Positions 1-7,202 of a stretch of DNA of 29,547 nucleotides are shown piece by piece. The stretch spans positions 1-29,547 of the IMG/VR virus record IMGVR_UViG_3300005613_000311. One strand, given 5' to 3'. The notes beneath the pieces were generated by a model. The model did not search any database. It was not told the origin of the DNA and worked only from the letters and a program-made list of their open reading frames with translations. Source of the stretch: a virus. Position 1 is the stretch's first letter. Each line of letters begins with the position of its first letter. The translations under genes were made by a program, and so were the position numbers.

Positions 1-68
1 TTAGCTCAATTGGATAGAGCATTTGCCTTCTAAGCAAAGGGTTACAAGTTCGAATCTTGTAGGGAGTA
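1..68 (+). tRNA. tRNA-Arg (anticodon TCT), 5' end cut by window
   Basis: The window opens at tRNA position 7, so the first six acceptor bases are missing. The D stem GCTC/GAGC (4-7, 17-20), the anticodon stem TTTGC/GCAAA (22-26, 34-38) with loop CTTCTAA, and the T arm ACAAG-TTCGAAT-CTTGT (44-60) are all present. The anticodon is TCT at 29-31. The 3' acceptor strand is AGGGAGT (61-67) with discriminator A68, and CCA is not encoded. It reads AGA codons, which suits this AT-rich genome. Confidence 0.93.
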
Positions 69-75
69 CAAAAAT

Positions 76-146
76 TGTCCCATTGTGTAATGGCAGCACA
101 GCAGATTTTGGTTCTGTTAGTCTAGGTTCGAATCCTAGTGGGACTG
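76..146 (+). tRNA. tRNA-Gln (anticodon TTG)
   Basis: The acceptor strands TGTCCCA (76-82) and TGGGACT (139-145) pair except for a 1-72 U-U mismatch. tRNA-Gln often has a weak first pair, and the discriminator here is G146, as in bacterial tRNA-Gln. The D stem is GTGT/GCAC. The anticodon stem GCAGA/TCTGT (101-105, 113-117) encloses loop TTTTGGT with anticodon TTG at 108-110. The T arm is CTAGG-TTCGAAT-CCTAG (122-138). CCA is not encoded. It lies 7 bases after tRNA-Arg, so the two are probably processed from one transcript. Confidence 0.93.
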
Positions 147-150
147 CAAT

Positions 151-421
151 AATGGTATCAGTAGGTTGGAAAACCACTCCATCTTTTGTATATTTATACA
201 TGTAGCTGATGATTAATAGTTACAGCATTACTGGACCGGGGTTCGATACCCCGCATCTCCACTAAAAATTTAATCTCATATGGGGATGACAGGAATTGAC
301 AGGATGTAATGTACTATTATGAAGTTACACCTAAATTTAAATGGCGAATATGCCCTAGCAGCGGCTGCTTGAGCGAGGCTCAACCAAAAGCTAACGGCTT
401 GACCAATGTCGTTAAAGGTCA
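151..421 (+). ncRNA. ssrA: tmRNA (ssrA) in circularly permuted, two-piece order
   Basis: The 3' half of the tRNA-like domain comes first: T arm CGGGG-TTCGATA-CCCCG (237-253), acceptor strand CATCTCC (254-260) and A261. A 20-base spacer (262-281) follows, then the 5' end GGGGATG (282-288). The two acceptor strands pair fully and contain a G3-U70 wobble, the alanyl-tRNA synthetase identity element. Helix 2 also joins the halves: CATTAC (226-231) pairs with GTAATG (306-311), and AATAG (215-219) pairs with CTATT (314-318). The tag frame 343-372 reads GEYALAAAA then TGA. It could begin one codon earlier with N. After the tag come hairpin GAGC/GCTC (371-381) and a possible pseudoknot, TAACG (392-396) with CGTTA (410-414). 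Upstream hairpins (164-175, 187-200) may belong to the acceptor piece. tmRNA rescues stalled ribosomes together with SmpB, and no smpB is seen here. The outer limits are approximate. Confidence 0.88.
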
Positions 422-448
422 ATAGGGGACATAGTCCCCTATTTTTTT
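422..448 (+). terminator. Rho-independent terminator after tmRNA
   Basis: A 9-bp perfect stem, ATAGGGGAC (422-430) with GTCCCCTAT (434-442), has a 3-base loop and is followed by a run of T to 448. It ends the tRNA-tmRNA transcript just before the promoter-like element at 461. Confidence 0.93.
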
Positions 449-460
449 ATTCTTTTATTA

Positions 461-469
461 TATTTATAA
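461..469 (+). promoter_or_regulatory. TATTTATAA element, candidate late promoter
   Basis: The nine-base element ends exactly 5 bases before the ATG at 475, immediately after the tmRNA terminator, where a new promoter is expected. The same element and the same 5-base gap recur before the genes at 3058 and 21493. Confidence 0.55.
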
Positions 470-474
470 AAAAA

Positions 475-903
475 ATGATAAACATTAATAATATTTTTGG
501 TCATTTTTCTTCTGATGAAAATCCAGATGATAATGTTGGGGTATATCTTGATTTTACCCAAACCCCAACCTATTGGATAGGAATGTATAAAAAATTGATT
601 ATTAATTATAGACATTTCAATAAGATTTTGGCAAAATCATTGGCAGAATCAAATACTTCTGTAGGATCGATGGATACCATGGAAGAGGCAAGCGAGCGTA
701 TTATATACGCTAAAGCATGGGAATACATCCAAAATATTGATGTAACCGACCCAACCCACATCTCAGCTATTGAAAAATATTCTAAAGAATATTTGGATGT
801 AGCTTTAGAATTAGGTTTAAATTTTTTTGAAGAAATTGAAGAATATGAAAAGTGTATTCTGTTGAAGAAAATTTTAGATAAAGTAAAAGAATTTGCAGGA
901 TAA
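475..903 (+). CDS. Phage protein of unknown function, 142 aa
   Basis: I do not recognise this protein. The frame is open from 406, but the start at ATG 475 is preferred: the region before it is the tmRNA pseudoknot and terminator, and a TATTTATAA element ends 5 bases upstream. The product is acidic and mainly helical by appearance. It has an aromatic stretch near residue 30 (TQTPTYWIGMYKK) and a Glu/Lys-rich C-terminal helix. There is no signal peptide, membrane segment or cysteine pair. It is the first gene downstream of the RNA block and is probably transcribed separately from it. Confidence 0.75.
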   Translation: MININNIFGHFSSDENPDDNVGVYLDFTQTPTYWIGMYKKLIINYRHFNKILAKSLAESNTSVGSMDTMEEASERIIYAKAWEYIQNIDVTDPTHISAIEKYSKEYLDVALELGLNFFEEIEEYEKCILLKKILDKVKEFAG

Positions 904-927
904 TTTGGCCTCCCCAAAGTCTTTTTC

Positions 928-942
928 GTAACTTCAAACCAT
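928..942 (+). promoter_or_regulatory. GTAACTTYAAACCAT element, copy 1
   Basis: This 15-base sequence occurs again at 19311-19325 with one C/T change. Both copies directly follow a T-run and lie 16-30 bases before a gene start in very AT-rich sequence. It may be the upstream part of a second promoter class, different from the TATTTATAA type. Confidence 0.35.
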
Positions 943-971
943 CATTATTTTTTAATATATAAAATATTTTT

Positions 972-1160
972 ATGAAAAATCAAGAATTAATTGATAAGCG
1001 TTTTTTACAGATTGAAGGGAAACTTAAAACATTGAAACTTTTAATTTCTCATCAAACCTCAACTAACGAGTTTAGAAAGGAGATTGAAGCCACTGAAGAA
1101 ATTGTTAACGATTTAAAATCTATTATTGAGAGAGAAGCATCCCCTCTTCGATATGGTTAA
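972..1160 (+). CDS. Small phage protein of unknown function, 62 aa
   Basis: I do not recognise this protein. It is short, highly charged and predicted to be almost wholly helical, with heptad-like spacing of Leu and Ile (IEGKLKTLKLLI, then EEIVNDLKSII), so a small coiled coil is plausible. The ATG at 972 lies in an A-rich context without a Shine-Dalgarno sequence. It follows the GTAACTTYAAACCAT element and precedes the HD-domain gene by 17 bases, so the two are probably co-transcribed. Confidence 0.65.
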   Translation: MKNQELIDKRFLQIEGKLKTLKLLISHQTSTNEFRKEIEATEEIVNDLKSIIEREASPLRYG

Positions 1161-1177
1161 TTGAAAAAACATAGGTT

Positions 1178-1942
1178 ATGAAACTTACTGCTGAACAGAT
1201 TCAGAAAAATTGGGAAGTCTTTATACAAAATATTGAGACTTATATTACATCCCCTCGCAAAGAACAACTAATTGAATTTTATGAGAAATACCAGGATCGT
1301 ATTATGATGATGCCTGCTTCTCATAAAAAGGAATATCACAATGCTTTCCCTGGAGGGTATGTTGACCATGTTAATAGAGTAGTAAATTGTGCTATTTCAC
1401 TGGCAAATATATGGGCTGAACATAATGCTGATATGAGTACATTTACTATGGAAGAACTTATATTTTCCGCTATTAACCATGATTTAGGTAAAATTGGAGA
1501 CGAAAATCATGAAGCATATATTACCCAGACTGACCAATGGAGAAAAGAAAAGCTTGGAGAAGATTACAAATATAATACTCAGCTAGCATTTGCATCTGTT
1601 CCAGATAGAGGTTTATATTTGTTGCAATCTAATAACATTAAATACACATTTAATGAAATGATTGCTATTCAAACTCATGATGGTTTATATGATGAAGGGA
1701 ATAAGAAATATTTAATGACTTATCCCCCAGAACAAAAACCACGCACATGTATGCCCTTCATTCTCCACCAAGCCGATTTAATGGCATCTCGCATTGAATT
1801 TGAATTGGAGTGGTTATCTAATTTAAATAAACCCCAAAAACAGCTTTTACAGGAAAAATCAGAACCTAAAAAGTCTACCAAAACCAAAGCTTTAGGTACT
1901 ATTCAAAGTGAAAGCTTAAAAAATATGTTAGATAGTTTATGA
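1178..1942 (+). CDS. HD-domain metal-dependent phosphohydrolase, 254 aa
   Basis: The sequence shows the HD signature in order: H64 in the GGYVDHV segment, the H101-D102 pair in NHDLGKIGDE, a further His in the IQTHDGLYD segment, and a late Asp in HQADLMASRIE. HD enzymes hydrolyse phosphomonoester or phosphodiester bonds in nucleotides or related substrates using one or two metal ions. The substrate cannot be read from this sequence. The C-terminal 40 residues are Lys/Glu/Gln-rich and probably flexible. Its stop overlaps the start of the small membrane protein gene (ATGA), so the two are translationally coupled. A role in nucleotide turnover during infection is likely. Degradation of a signalling nucleotide is an untested alternative. 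Confidence 0.85.
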   Translation: MKLTAEQIQKNWEVFIQNIETYITSPRKEQLIEFYEKYQDRIMMMPASHKKEYHNAFPGGYVDHVNRVVNCAISLANIWAEHNADMSTFTMEELIFSAINHDLGKIGDENHEAYITQTDQWRKEKLGEDYKYNTQLAFASVPDRGLYLLQSNNIKYTFNEMIAIQTHDGLYDEGNKKYLMTYPPEQKPRTCMPFILHQADLMASRIEFELEWLSNLNKPQKQLLQEKSEPKKSTKTKALGTIQSESLKNMLDSL

Positions 1943-2214
1943 TAGCAATAATAATAATCTTATCGGTTATAGTCGTAATTCTTGGATTTACGACTTTTAA
2001 CCTCTTACGTAAAAACGAAGCTGCTGAAGATATTGTAATAAGTTATTTAGTTTATCTTGATAAAATTTCTCGTGTTATAGAATTAACAGATGAAAGATTG
2101 AAAAAAATTGATAGTAAAGGGACATTTAATAGTGATGATGAAGTAGGATTTTTCTTTAAAGAGATTAAACAACTACAAGACATTCTAAATGACTTCCAGC
2201 TAAGAAAACTTTAA
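1939..2214 (+). CDS. Small single-pass membrane protein, 91 aa
   Basis: The N-terminus is one strong membrane segment (about residues 2-22, rich in Ile and Val), followed by LLRKNEAAED and then a charged helical domain. By the positive-inside rule, the Arg-Lys after the segment places the C-terminal domain in the cytoplasm. There is no signal-peptidase or lipobox motif. The start overlaps the stop of the HD-domain gene by 4 bases (ATGA), and the sigma-factor gene follows 9 bases after its stop. Function is unknown. Coupling suggests that it anchors or partners the HD protein. Confidence 0.8.
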   Translation: MIAIIIILSVIVVILGFTTFNLLRKNEAAEDIVISYLVYLDKISRVIELTDERLKKIDSKGTFNSDDEVGFFFKEIKQLQDILNDFQLRKL

Positions 2215-2223
2215 AGAAAATTT

Positions 2224-3027
2224 ATGGATTCAATTATTAACCAACATTTACAGGGAAAACAAAAGAAAAGATATTTCACCCAGGAAACAGAAAATGCCAT
2301 TATTAACTATAATAGCACTCAATGTCCTAAATTGAAAAGTAAGATATATCAAGAAAAAATCCATTATCCTTTCTATAAACTAACCCAGAATATAATTCAC
2401 ACTTTTAAGTTTTATCATACTGAAGTTGAGAATTTAGAAGATCTTCAACATGAAATAATGGTATTTTTATTAGATAAAATCCATATGTTTGATCCTAGTA
2501 GGGGTGCTAAGGCCTATTCGTATTTTGGTACTATTGTTAAAAGGTGGTTAATATTATATAATAATAAAAACTATAGTAAAAAACTAAATAATTTACCTTT
2601 AAATGATCTAGAAATATATTCAGATTTAGATACATCAGATCCTAGTTTTATTCACTCACCTCAAAGAGAACATGATCTAGATTTTATTGTAGAAGAAGGT
2701 TTAGAGGAAACTGATGAATTATCATTTAAGGGTTATAAAAAGAATGATAAATTATCTTTTTTTATAGATAGGTATGTTGAATATTGCACTAAAAACATTT
2801 ATGATATTTTTCCTAAAGAAAGTGATGCTCGCATAGCTGATGCTGTTTTAGAATTATTTAGAAAGAGAGATTATATTAACATTTTTAATAAAAAAGCTCT
2901 ATATATTTTTATTAGAGAACAAGTAGATGTAAAAACTCCTAGAATAACTAAAGTAACTAAAAGACTCCATAGCATTTTCCAAGAAAAATATCTTTTATAT
3001 CTAGAGACAGATATTTTCCCTTCTTAG
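2224..3027 (+). CDS. Late-transcription sigma factor, T4 gp55-like, 267 aa
   Basis: Residues 70-110 match sigma-70 region 2: LEDLQHEIMVFLLDKI, then FDPSRGAKAYSYFGTIVKRWL. This is the standard pattern of core-binding helix, FDP-x-RG turn and aromatic-rich promoter-melting helix. T4 gp55 is 185 aa. This protein is longer, with an acidic insert (about 130-175) and a helical C-terminus. In T4, gp55 directs host RNA polymerase to late promoters with help from the sliding clamp. The gene lies directly upstream of virion genes, and the recurrent TATTTATAA element in this window is the natural candidate for its target. No region 4 helix-turn-helix is evident, as expected for the gp55 type. Confidence 0.83.
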   Translation: MDSIINQHLQGKQKKRYFTQETENAIINYNSTQCPKLKSKIYQEKIHYPFYKLTQNIIHTFKFYHTEVENLEDLQHEIMVFLLDKIHMFDPSRGAKAYSYFGTIVKRWLILYNNKNYSKKLNNLPLNDLEIYSDLDTSDPSFIHSPQREHDLDFIVEEGLEETDELSFKGYKKNDKLSFFIDRYVEYCTKNIYDIFPKESDARIADAVLELFRKRDYINIFNKKALYIFIREQVDVKTPRITKVTKRLHSIFQEKYLLYLETDIFPS

Positions 3028-3043
3028 ATCTTATAAGAAATAA

Positions 3044-3052
3044 TATTTATAA
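3044..3052 (+). promoter_or_regulatory. TATTTATAA element, candidate late promoter
   Basis: It ends 5 bases before the ATG at 3058, the same spacing as at 461-469 and 21479-21487. It would start the virion-gene transcript (3058-5680) just after the sigma-factor gene. Confidence 0.55.
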
Positions 3053-3057
3053 TAAAA

Positions 3058-3396
3058 ATGGGAAATTTAGATACTATAATATTTAAAGGAAAAAAGTTTT
3101 CTGATTTGCTAGAAGAAATATATTCAAATCAGAAAAAAAGGGAAGAACAGGTAAGAGCTTTAATTTCTGAATTAAAACCCTTAGTTCAAGAAATTGGAGA
3201 TGCTACTTTGATTGTTCCTCTTATTAAGGAATATTTAGAAATTGGAGTTAAAAATGATGACCATTTAATTAAAATGGCTACTATTATCCAAAGAGTAATC
3301 CAAAGCCAGAGCAATGAAAATGATTTTTCTATCTCAGAAGAGGAAAAAGCACAACTTTTAGCTGAAATAGATAAAATTGATAAGAGTAAAAAATAA
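3058..3396 (+). CDS. Conserved phage protein next to baseplate genes, 112 aa
   Basis: The sequence resembles a short helical protein that I recall next to virion genes in marine T4-like phages: FKGKKFSDLLEEIY near the N-terminus and VPLIKEYLEIGVKNDD in the middle. Its function is unknown. It is highly charged and ends in a Lys-rich tail. The stop and the next gene's start share one base (TAATG), so it belongs with the two structural genes downstream. A chaperone or minor baseplate role is a guess from position only. Confidence 0.75.
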   Translation: MGNLDTIIFKGKKFSDLLEEIYSNQKKREEQVRALISELKPLVQEIGDATLIVPLIKEYLEIGVKNDDHLIKMATIIQRVIQSQSNENDFSISEEEKAQLLAEIDKIDKSKK

Positions 3397-4643
3397 TGGC
3401 TTTAAGAGTAACGGGCAAACCGCAACAAAACTCAGGTGTAAATCAACAATCCTCAGTTGGAGGGATTTTTGCTGCTCGTGTTTCGTTTGTGATATTAAAT
3501 AATATAGATAATCCTCAAGTATTTAAACAAAAAGGTGAATGGTCTTCTATTGGGGGATTGTTTTTTAATAGTATAAAAACCCCAAACATTAGTGATAGCT
3601 ATGATATCGAAAATTTTGCTAAACCTCTATTCCCTAATAATCGTTTTATCCCTACAGTAAACGAGATTGTTTATATTCTAACACTACCAAATGCAGATAT
3701 TCAGTCTAATATTTCAGGTATAGAATATTATTATTTTCAACCTATTAATATTTGGAATAGCTGTCATCACAATGCAATTCCTAATCCTATTGGAAATGTT
3801 TTACTTCCCGAATCTCAGAAAAGAGATTATCAACAAACTGAAGCTGGAGCTGTTCGTAGAGTTACCGATGGGGGTACTGAAATTAATTTAGGAAAAACAT
3901 TTGAAGAACGTATAGATGTAAAAAACCTTCAACCCTATGAAGGAGATAACATTTATGAAGGTAGATGGGGTAATAGTATTAGATTGGGTTCTACAGTTTT
4001 AAACAGCAGTATTATTAATCCATGGTCAAGTGTAGGTACTAATGGTGATCCTATTATTATAATTAGAAATGGTCAGCATGATGATGGAAAGGAAGCCTGG
4101 ATTCCTCAGGTAGAAAATATAAATAAAGATAAATCTAGTATTTATTTAACTTCAACACAAAAAGTCCCAATTGAGGCCTCTAATACAAAATATGATTCAT
4201 ATAAGGAAGAACCTCCTGCAAAACCATCTGAATTCTCAGGGGAGCAAGTAATAATAAATTCTGGTAGGTTAGTATTCAATTCCGATGATAATCATATATT
4301 AATTAGCTCTCAAAAATCTATATCTTTTGGGGCTCAATCTGGGTTTCACTTTGATACACCTTCTAATTTTATAGTTCATATAGGAAAAGGAAAAGAAATT
4401 TTATTAGGTAATAAAAATGCTACTGAACCTATTATATTGGGTAACAAATTTTTAGATGATTTTAGTAAATTATTACAACAAATAATTAATCTAAGTACAG
4501 CACTCCAAACTCCAATAGGAACCCCATCCCCATTTATTCCTAATTCCTCTATCCCTGTTCCAGCTACTACCTTATTAAAGACTGCAACCCAACTATTAAA
4601 TAATATAGAAACCTATAAATCTAAAGTAACAAAATCTAAATAA
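3396..4643 (+). CDS. Baseplate-like virion structural protein, 415 aa
   Basis: The middle segment (about 75-235) has features I associate with a virion protein of marine T4-like phages: NEIVYILTLP, then an aromatic YYYFQPINIWNSCHHNAIPN segment, then EGRWGNSIRLGST and GDPIIIIRNGQ. This looks like an OB-fold, gpV/gp5-type domain. The C-terminal part (about 285-345, with GRLVFNSDDNHILISSQKS, then IGKGKEILLGN) repeats short beta strands, as in spike or VgrG/gp5 C-terminal regions. There is no lysozyme domain, unlike T4 gp5. The N-terminal 20 residues are Gln/Ser-rich and flexible. The gene shares one base with the next. Assembly at the baseplate hub is inferred from the family pattern, not shown. 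Confidence 0.7.
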   Translation: MALRVTGKPQQNSGVNQQSSVGGIFAARVSFVILNNIDNPQVFKQKGEWSSIGGLFFNSIKTPNISDSYDIENFAKPLFPNNRFIPTVNEIVYILTLPNADIQSNISGIEYYYFQPINIWNSCHHNAIPNPIGNVLLPESQKRDYQQTEAGAVRRVTDGGTEINLGKTFEERIDVKNLQPYEGDNIYEGRWGNSIRLGSTVLNSSIINPWSSVGTNGDPIIIIRNGQHDDGKEAWIPQVENINKDKSSIYLTSTQKVPIEASNTKYDSYKEEPPAKPSEFSGEQVIINSGRLVFNSDDNHILISSQKSISFGAQSGFHFDTPSNFIVHIGKGKEILLGNKNATEPIILGNKFLDDFSKLLQQIINLSTALQTPIGTPSPFIPNSSIPVPATTLLKTATQLLNNIETYKSKVTKSK

Positions 4644-5680
4644 TGTCTCTTAATAATTTGATAATATCTCAATTAACCAATGTTGCTGGGGAAGCATTTG
4701 ATTTAGATATAGCTATAGATAATCAAAAGAATAAACTTATAAAAGAAGTATCCAACCAGATCCAATCAAAAATTCCTATTCCTTTACCCATAAATGTTGA
4801 ATCTGCTCTTAAAGGTGAAATTGAATTACCTAGTAATTTTATATCACCCGAGTATATATCCCAAGCGGCATTAGCTGCAGGTATAGGAGTTCCACCCCTT
4901 ACTATACTACCTATTGATCTTAAAAATTCTGTTAACAGCACTTTAGATACTCTTGAAAATATATTAAATACCACAACCCAGGTAACTAATACATTACAAG
5001 GTTCATTGATATTATTACAAACCCCCATTAATACTTTAGATAAATTATCTTCTACTTTGGGGGCAGCTGTAACAGGATTAAAAACTGCAGTTACTACTAT
5101 AAAATTAGTCCCCTTCCCTACTTCAGTACCCCCTGGTATTGGTATCCCTGCCAATATTTTAACAACATTATCAGATGCGTTAGATTTTATAGGGAAAAAT
5201 ATAGATAAAATAGATGGACCTCTTAGTATAGTGTCTAATATTATAAAACAAATAAACGATATATTAAATCCTATTATAGAAAAATTAAATGATTTAAATA
5301 AAATCTTGAATATAGCTTTAACAACAGTTATCTTTATAAGAATGTTAATTAACTTTGGATCTAAAACAACCCAAGAACAAATAAATGAAGCTTTCCAAAA
5401 TTCTATTATCAACTCAATTAGATCACTAGATAATATTTCATTATCTCAAAATGAAGTATCTGAAGCCTCTCTCCCACCCTCTTATAAACAATTTGATCTT
5501 GTTTTAGAATATAATAGTGAAAATCCATACCAATTTCCTCAAAGAAGGATTAAAGGTACTAATTTAGAAACCAACCAAGTAATATACAACACCGAAAATG
5601 GAATGTACTCATTTAGTTCCTCAGTTCAAGTATTGTTTGATGAGATTAAATTTAGAATAGATTCATTAGAAAGAATATAA
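4643..5680 (+). CDS. Virion-associated protein rich in hydrophobic helices, 345 aa
   Basis: Most of the protein (about 85-240) is a run of Thr/Asn/Leu/Ile-rich amphipathic helices broken by Pro-rich turns such as PFPTSVPPGIGIPANI. The C-terminal 90 residues look globular, with FDLVLEYNSENPYQFPQRR and a closing FSSSVQVLFDEIKFRIDSL. It follows the baseplate-like gene with a one-base stop/start overlap (TAATG). I associate a protein of this shape with that gene in marine T4-like phages. The hydrophobic helices could mark a membrane-contacting or tail-tip part. A true integral membrane protein is less likely because the stretches are interrupted by polar residues. Confidence 0.65.
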   Translation: MSLNNLIISQLTNVAGEAFDLDIAIDNQKNKLIKEVSNQIQSKIPIPLPINVESALKGEIELPSNFISPEYISQAALAAGIGVPPLTILPIDLKNSVNSTLDTLENILNTTTQVTNTLQGSLILLQTPINTLDKLSSTLGAAVTGLKTAVTTIKLVPFPTSVPPGIGIPANILTTLSDALDFIGKNIDKIDGPLSIVSNIIKQINDILNPIIEKLNDLNKILNIALTTVIFIRMLINFGSKTTQEQINEAFQNSIINSIRSLDNISLSQNEVSEASLPPSYKQFDLVLEYNSENPYQFPQRRIKGTNLETNQVIYNTENGMYSFSSSVQVLFDEIKFRIDSLERI

Positions 5681-5687
5681 ATTATAA

Positions 5688-5696
5688 TATTTATAA
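5688..5696 (+). promoter_or_regulatory. TATTTATAA element of LRR cassette 1
   Basis: It lies within TAATATTTATAACCAAAA, 13 bases before the ATG at 5710. The same 18 bases stand before LRR cassette 2 (from 11504), where the homology between the two cassettes also begins. Each cassette therefore carries its own promoter-like element. Confidence 0.58.
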
Positions 5697-5709
5697 CCAA
5701 AAGTAGAAC

Positions 5710-6237
5710 ATGCAACCCAACATCTACAATTTCTTCAAATTTCTAGAGGATAAGGAAGGTAGGCCTATTCCTTTTAAAATTAAACTCATTCATGCCCCGG
5801 AAACTATTACTTCTGATGATTTAAATGTAAAAGGTAATCTTGATTTAGGAAATACTCCAATTACATCTTTACCTGAAGGTTTAACAGTAGGAGGCTTTCT
5901 TGATTTAGCAAATACTCCAATTACATCTTTACCTGAAGGTTTAACAGTGGAAGGTCATCTTTTTTTAAACAACATTCCAATTACATCTTTACCTAAAGAT
6001 TTACAAGTAGGAGGTTATATTAGTTTAATAAATACTAAAATTACATCTTTACCTGAAGATTTACAAGTAGAAAATTCTCTCACTTTAAAAAATACTCCAA
6101 TTACATCTTTACCTAAAGGTTTACAAGTGAAAGGTGATCTTTATTTAGCAAATACTCCTCTCGCTGAAAAATCTGACGAAGAAATAAAAGATTTGATTGG
6201 GCCTACCGGATTTATAAAAAGAAACATTTATAGATAA
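5710..6237 (+). CDS. Leucine-rich-repeat protein, cassette copy 1, 175 aa
   Basis: Residues 1-37 form a conserved head (MQPNIYNFFKFLEDKEGRPI, ending in APETITSDD). Five 20-residue repeats with pattern LxVxGxLxLxNTxITSLPxG follow, encoded by exact 60-base units starting at 5821, 5881, 5941, 6001 and 6061. A sixth half-repeat and the conserved tail LAEKSDEEIKDLIGPTGFIK end the protein. The repeat resembles the short LPX-type bacterial LRRs of secreted effectors, which fold as a curved solenoid for protein binding. There is no signal peptide or membrane segment. Close paralogues lie at 11528 and 29120. Function is unknown; protein recognition is inferred. The cassette sits between virion genes and a kinase gene, as an insert. 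Confidence 0.85.
   Translation: MQPNIYNFFKFLEDKEGRPIPFKIKLIHAPETITSDDLNVKGNLDLGNTPITSLPEGLTVGGFLDLANTPITSLPEGLTVEGHLFLNNIPITSLPKDLQVGGYISLINTKITSLPEDLQVENSLTLKNTPITSLPKGLQVKGDLYLANTPLAEKSDEEIKDLIGPTGFIKRNIYR
5821..6120 (+). repeat. Tandem 60-base LRR-coding units, array 1
   Basis: Five in-frame units of exactly 60 bases each begin with TTA and end with the codons for SLPxG/D. The ACATCTTTACCT core is shared by all. Arrays 2 (11639-12007) and 3 (29231 to the window end) use the same unit, with 63-base variants. Confidence 0.92.
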
Positions 6238-6242
6238 ATAAT

Positions 6243-7202
6243 ATGATATCATTAATACAACTTTTATATGAACAAGCTTTAAAACCTAAAGCTATATTAT
6301 TGGGGGGAGCTGCTGGTAGTGGTAAATCATACGTTATTAAAAATAAATTAGGCAATATAAAAAATGGAATATTTAAAAGTCAAACAAATTCTACCCCCTT
6401 TACATATCTTAACCCAGATGAATTTATTGAAAAGCAAAATTTACCATTAGCTAACGCTATGGTAGCATTTAAAGAACTTTTCCAAGATGTTAAAAGTAAA
6501 AATCAAAATATACTATGGGATACTACAGCTGCTAATATAAAAAACACCCTAAAACAATTAGAAGGATATGATGTTTTTATGGTAATGATTTATACTCATC
6601 CCATTGTTTCAGTTTTACGAAATTTTGAAAGAGATAGAAGTTTACCTTTAGAAGCAGTATTAAAAACTTGGGATCAAGTTTATAATAATATTGAAGAGTA
6701 TAGAAAAATGTTTGGTGATAACTTTACTTTAATACAAAATATTCCACCCGGATTTGAAAAACAAATTCAAGAATTCAATACTGCTGCTCATCAAGGTAAA
6801 GATGCTTTAATACAATATTTAGAAAATCTTACCCAGAGTAACCCAGATAAATTTAAATCTTCTTTTAATAAAGAATTTGAATTTGATACACCCGAAATAG
6901 AAAAGGCATTTAATCAAGTTCTTTCTCAAACTTCATATTCATCTAAAGATGAAAACATATTAAAAGGTATAAAAAAAGAATTCCAAAAAGAATTCCAAAA
7001 ATCAAACATAGAACCCGATTCAAATTTTTTAGAAAAGAAAATTTCTTCAGCTAGGAATACTCAAAGTAGAAATAAGCAAAATTATATACAAAACATAGAA
7101 GGGATTGTAAATAAATTAACTTCCCCACAATTTGAAGAAATTTTGCAACCTTTCTCTGAAACCGAAATTCAATCTAAATTAGATAAATTTATCAGAAATT
7201 GA
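6243..7202 (+). CDS. P-loop kinase, zeta-toxin-like, 319 aa
   Basis: A clear Walker A motif (GGAAGSGKS, residues 21-29) is followed by a PDEFIEK segment, WDTTAANIK, and a YTHPIVSVLRNFERDRSLP segment with several Arg. This layout is typical of zeta-toxin and polynucleotide-kinase-like P-loop enzymes that phosphorylate a small molecule or nucleic-acid end. The C-terminal 130 residues are Lys/Glu/Gln-rich and helical with no recognised fold. The first ten residues, MISLIQLLYE, resemble a T4 capsid-targeting peptide ending in L-x-E. The gene opens a three-gene overlapping operon; its TGA stop overlaps the TTG start of the next gene. The substrate is unknown. No cognate epsilon-type antitoxin is seen, so a plain toxin role is doubtful. 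Confidence 0.82.
   Translation: MISLIQLLYEQALKPKAILLGGAAGSGKSYVIKNKLGNIKNGIFKSQTNSTPFTYLNPDEFIEKQNLPLANAMVAFKELFQDVKSKNQNILWDTTAANIKNTLKQLEGYDVFMVMIYTHPIVSVLRNFERDRSLPLEAVLKTWDQVYNNIEEYRKMFGDNFTLIQNIPPGFEKQIQEFNTAAHQGKDALIQYLENLTQSNPDKFKSSFNKEFEFDTPEIEKAFNQVLSQTSYSSKDENILKGIKKEFQKEFQKSNIEPDSNFLEKKISSARNTQSRNKQNYIQNIEGIVNKLTSPQFEEILQPFSETEIQSKLDKFIRN

Noticed and set aside
187-200. TATTTATA inside the tmRNA acceptor piece as a promoter
   Set aside because: It is part of the hairpin TGTATA-TT-TATACA and is not followed by a gene start.
1-205. Open frames of 60-66 codons on both strands over the tRNA block
   Set aside because: They run through two well-formed tRNAs and the tmRNA acceptor piece, so they are chance frames.
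282-448. One-piece tmRNA with its 3' end downstream of the tag
   Set aside because: No T arm or acceptor strand follows the tag before the terminator. The only pairing partner of GGGGATG lies upstream at 254-260.
4723-5412. 229-codon open frame on the - strand
   Set aside because: It is antisense to the 345-residue virion protein, whose composition and start/stop overlaps fit a real gene. The - strand frame has no promoter or family features.
5821-6120. CRISPR-like array, from regular 60-base spacing
   Set aside because: The whole unit is repeated with no unique spacers, stays in frame and encodes LRRs.
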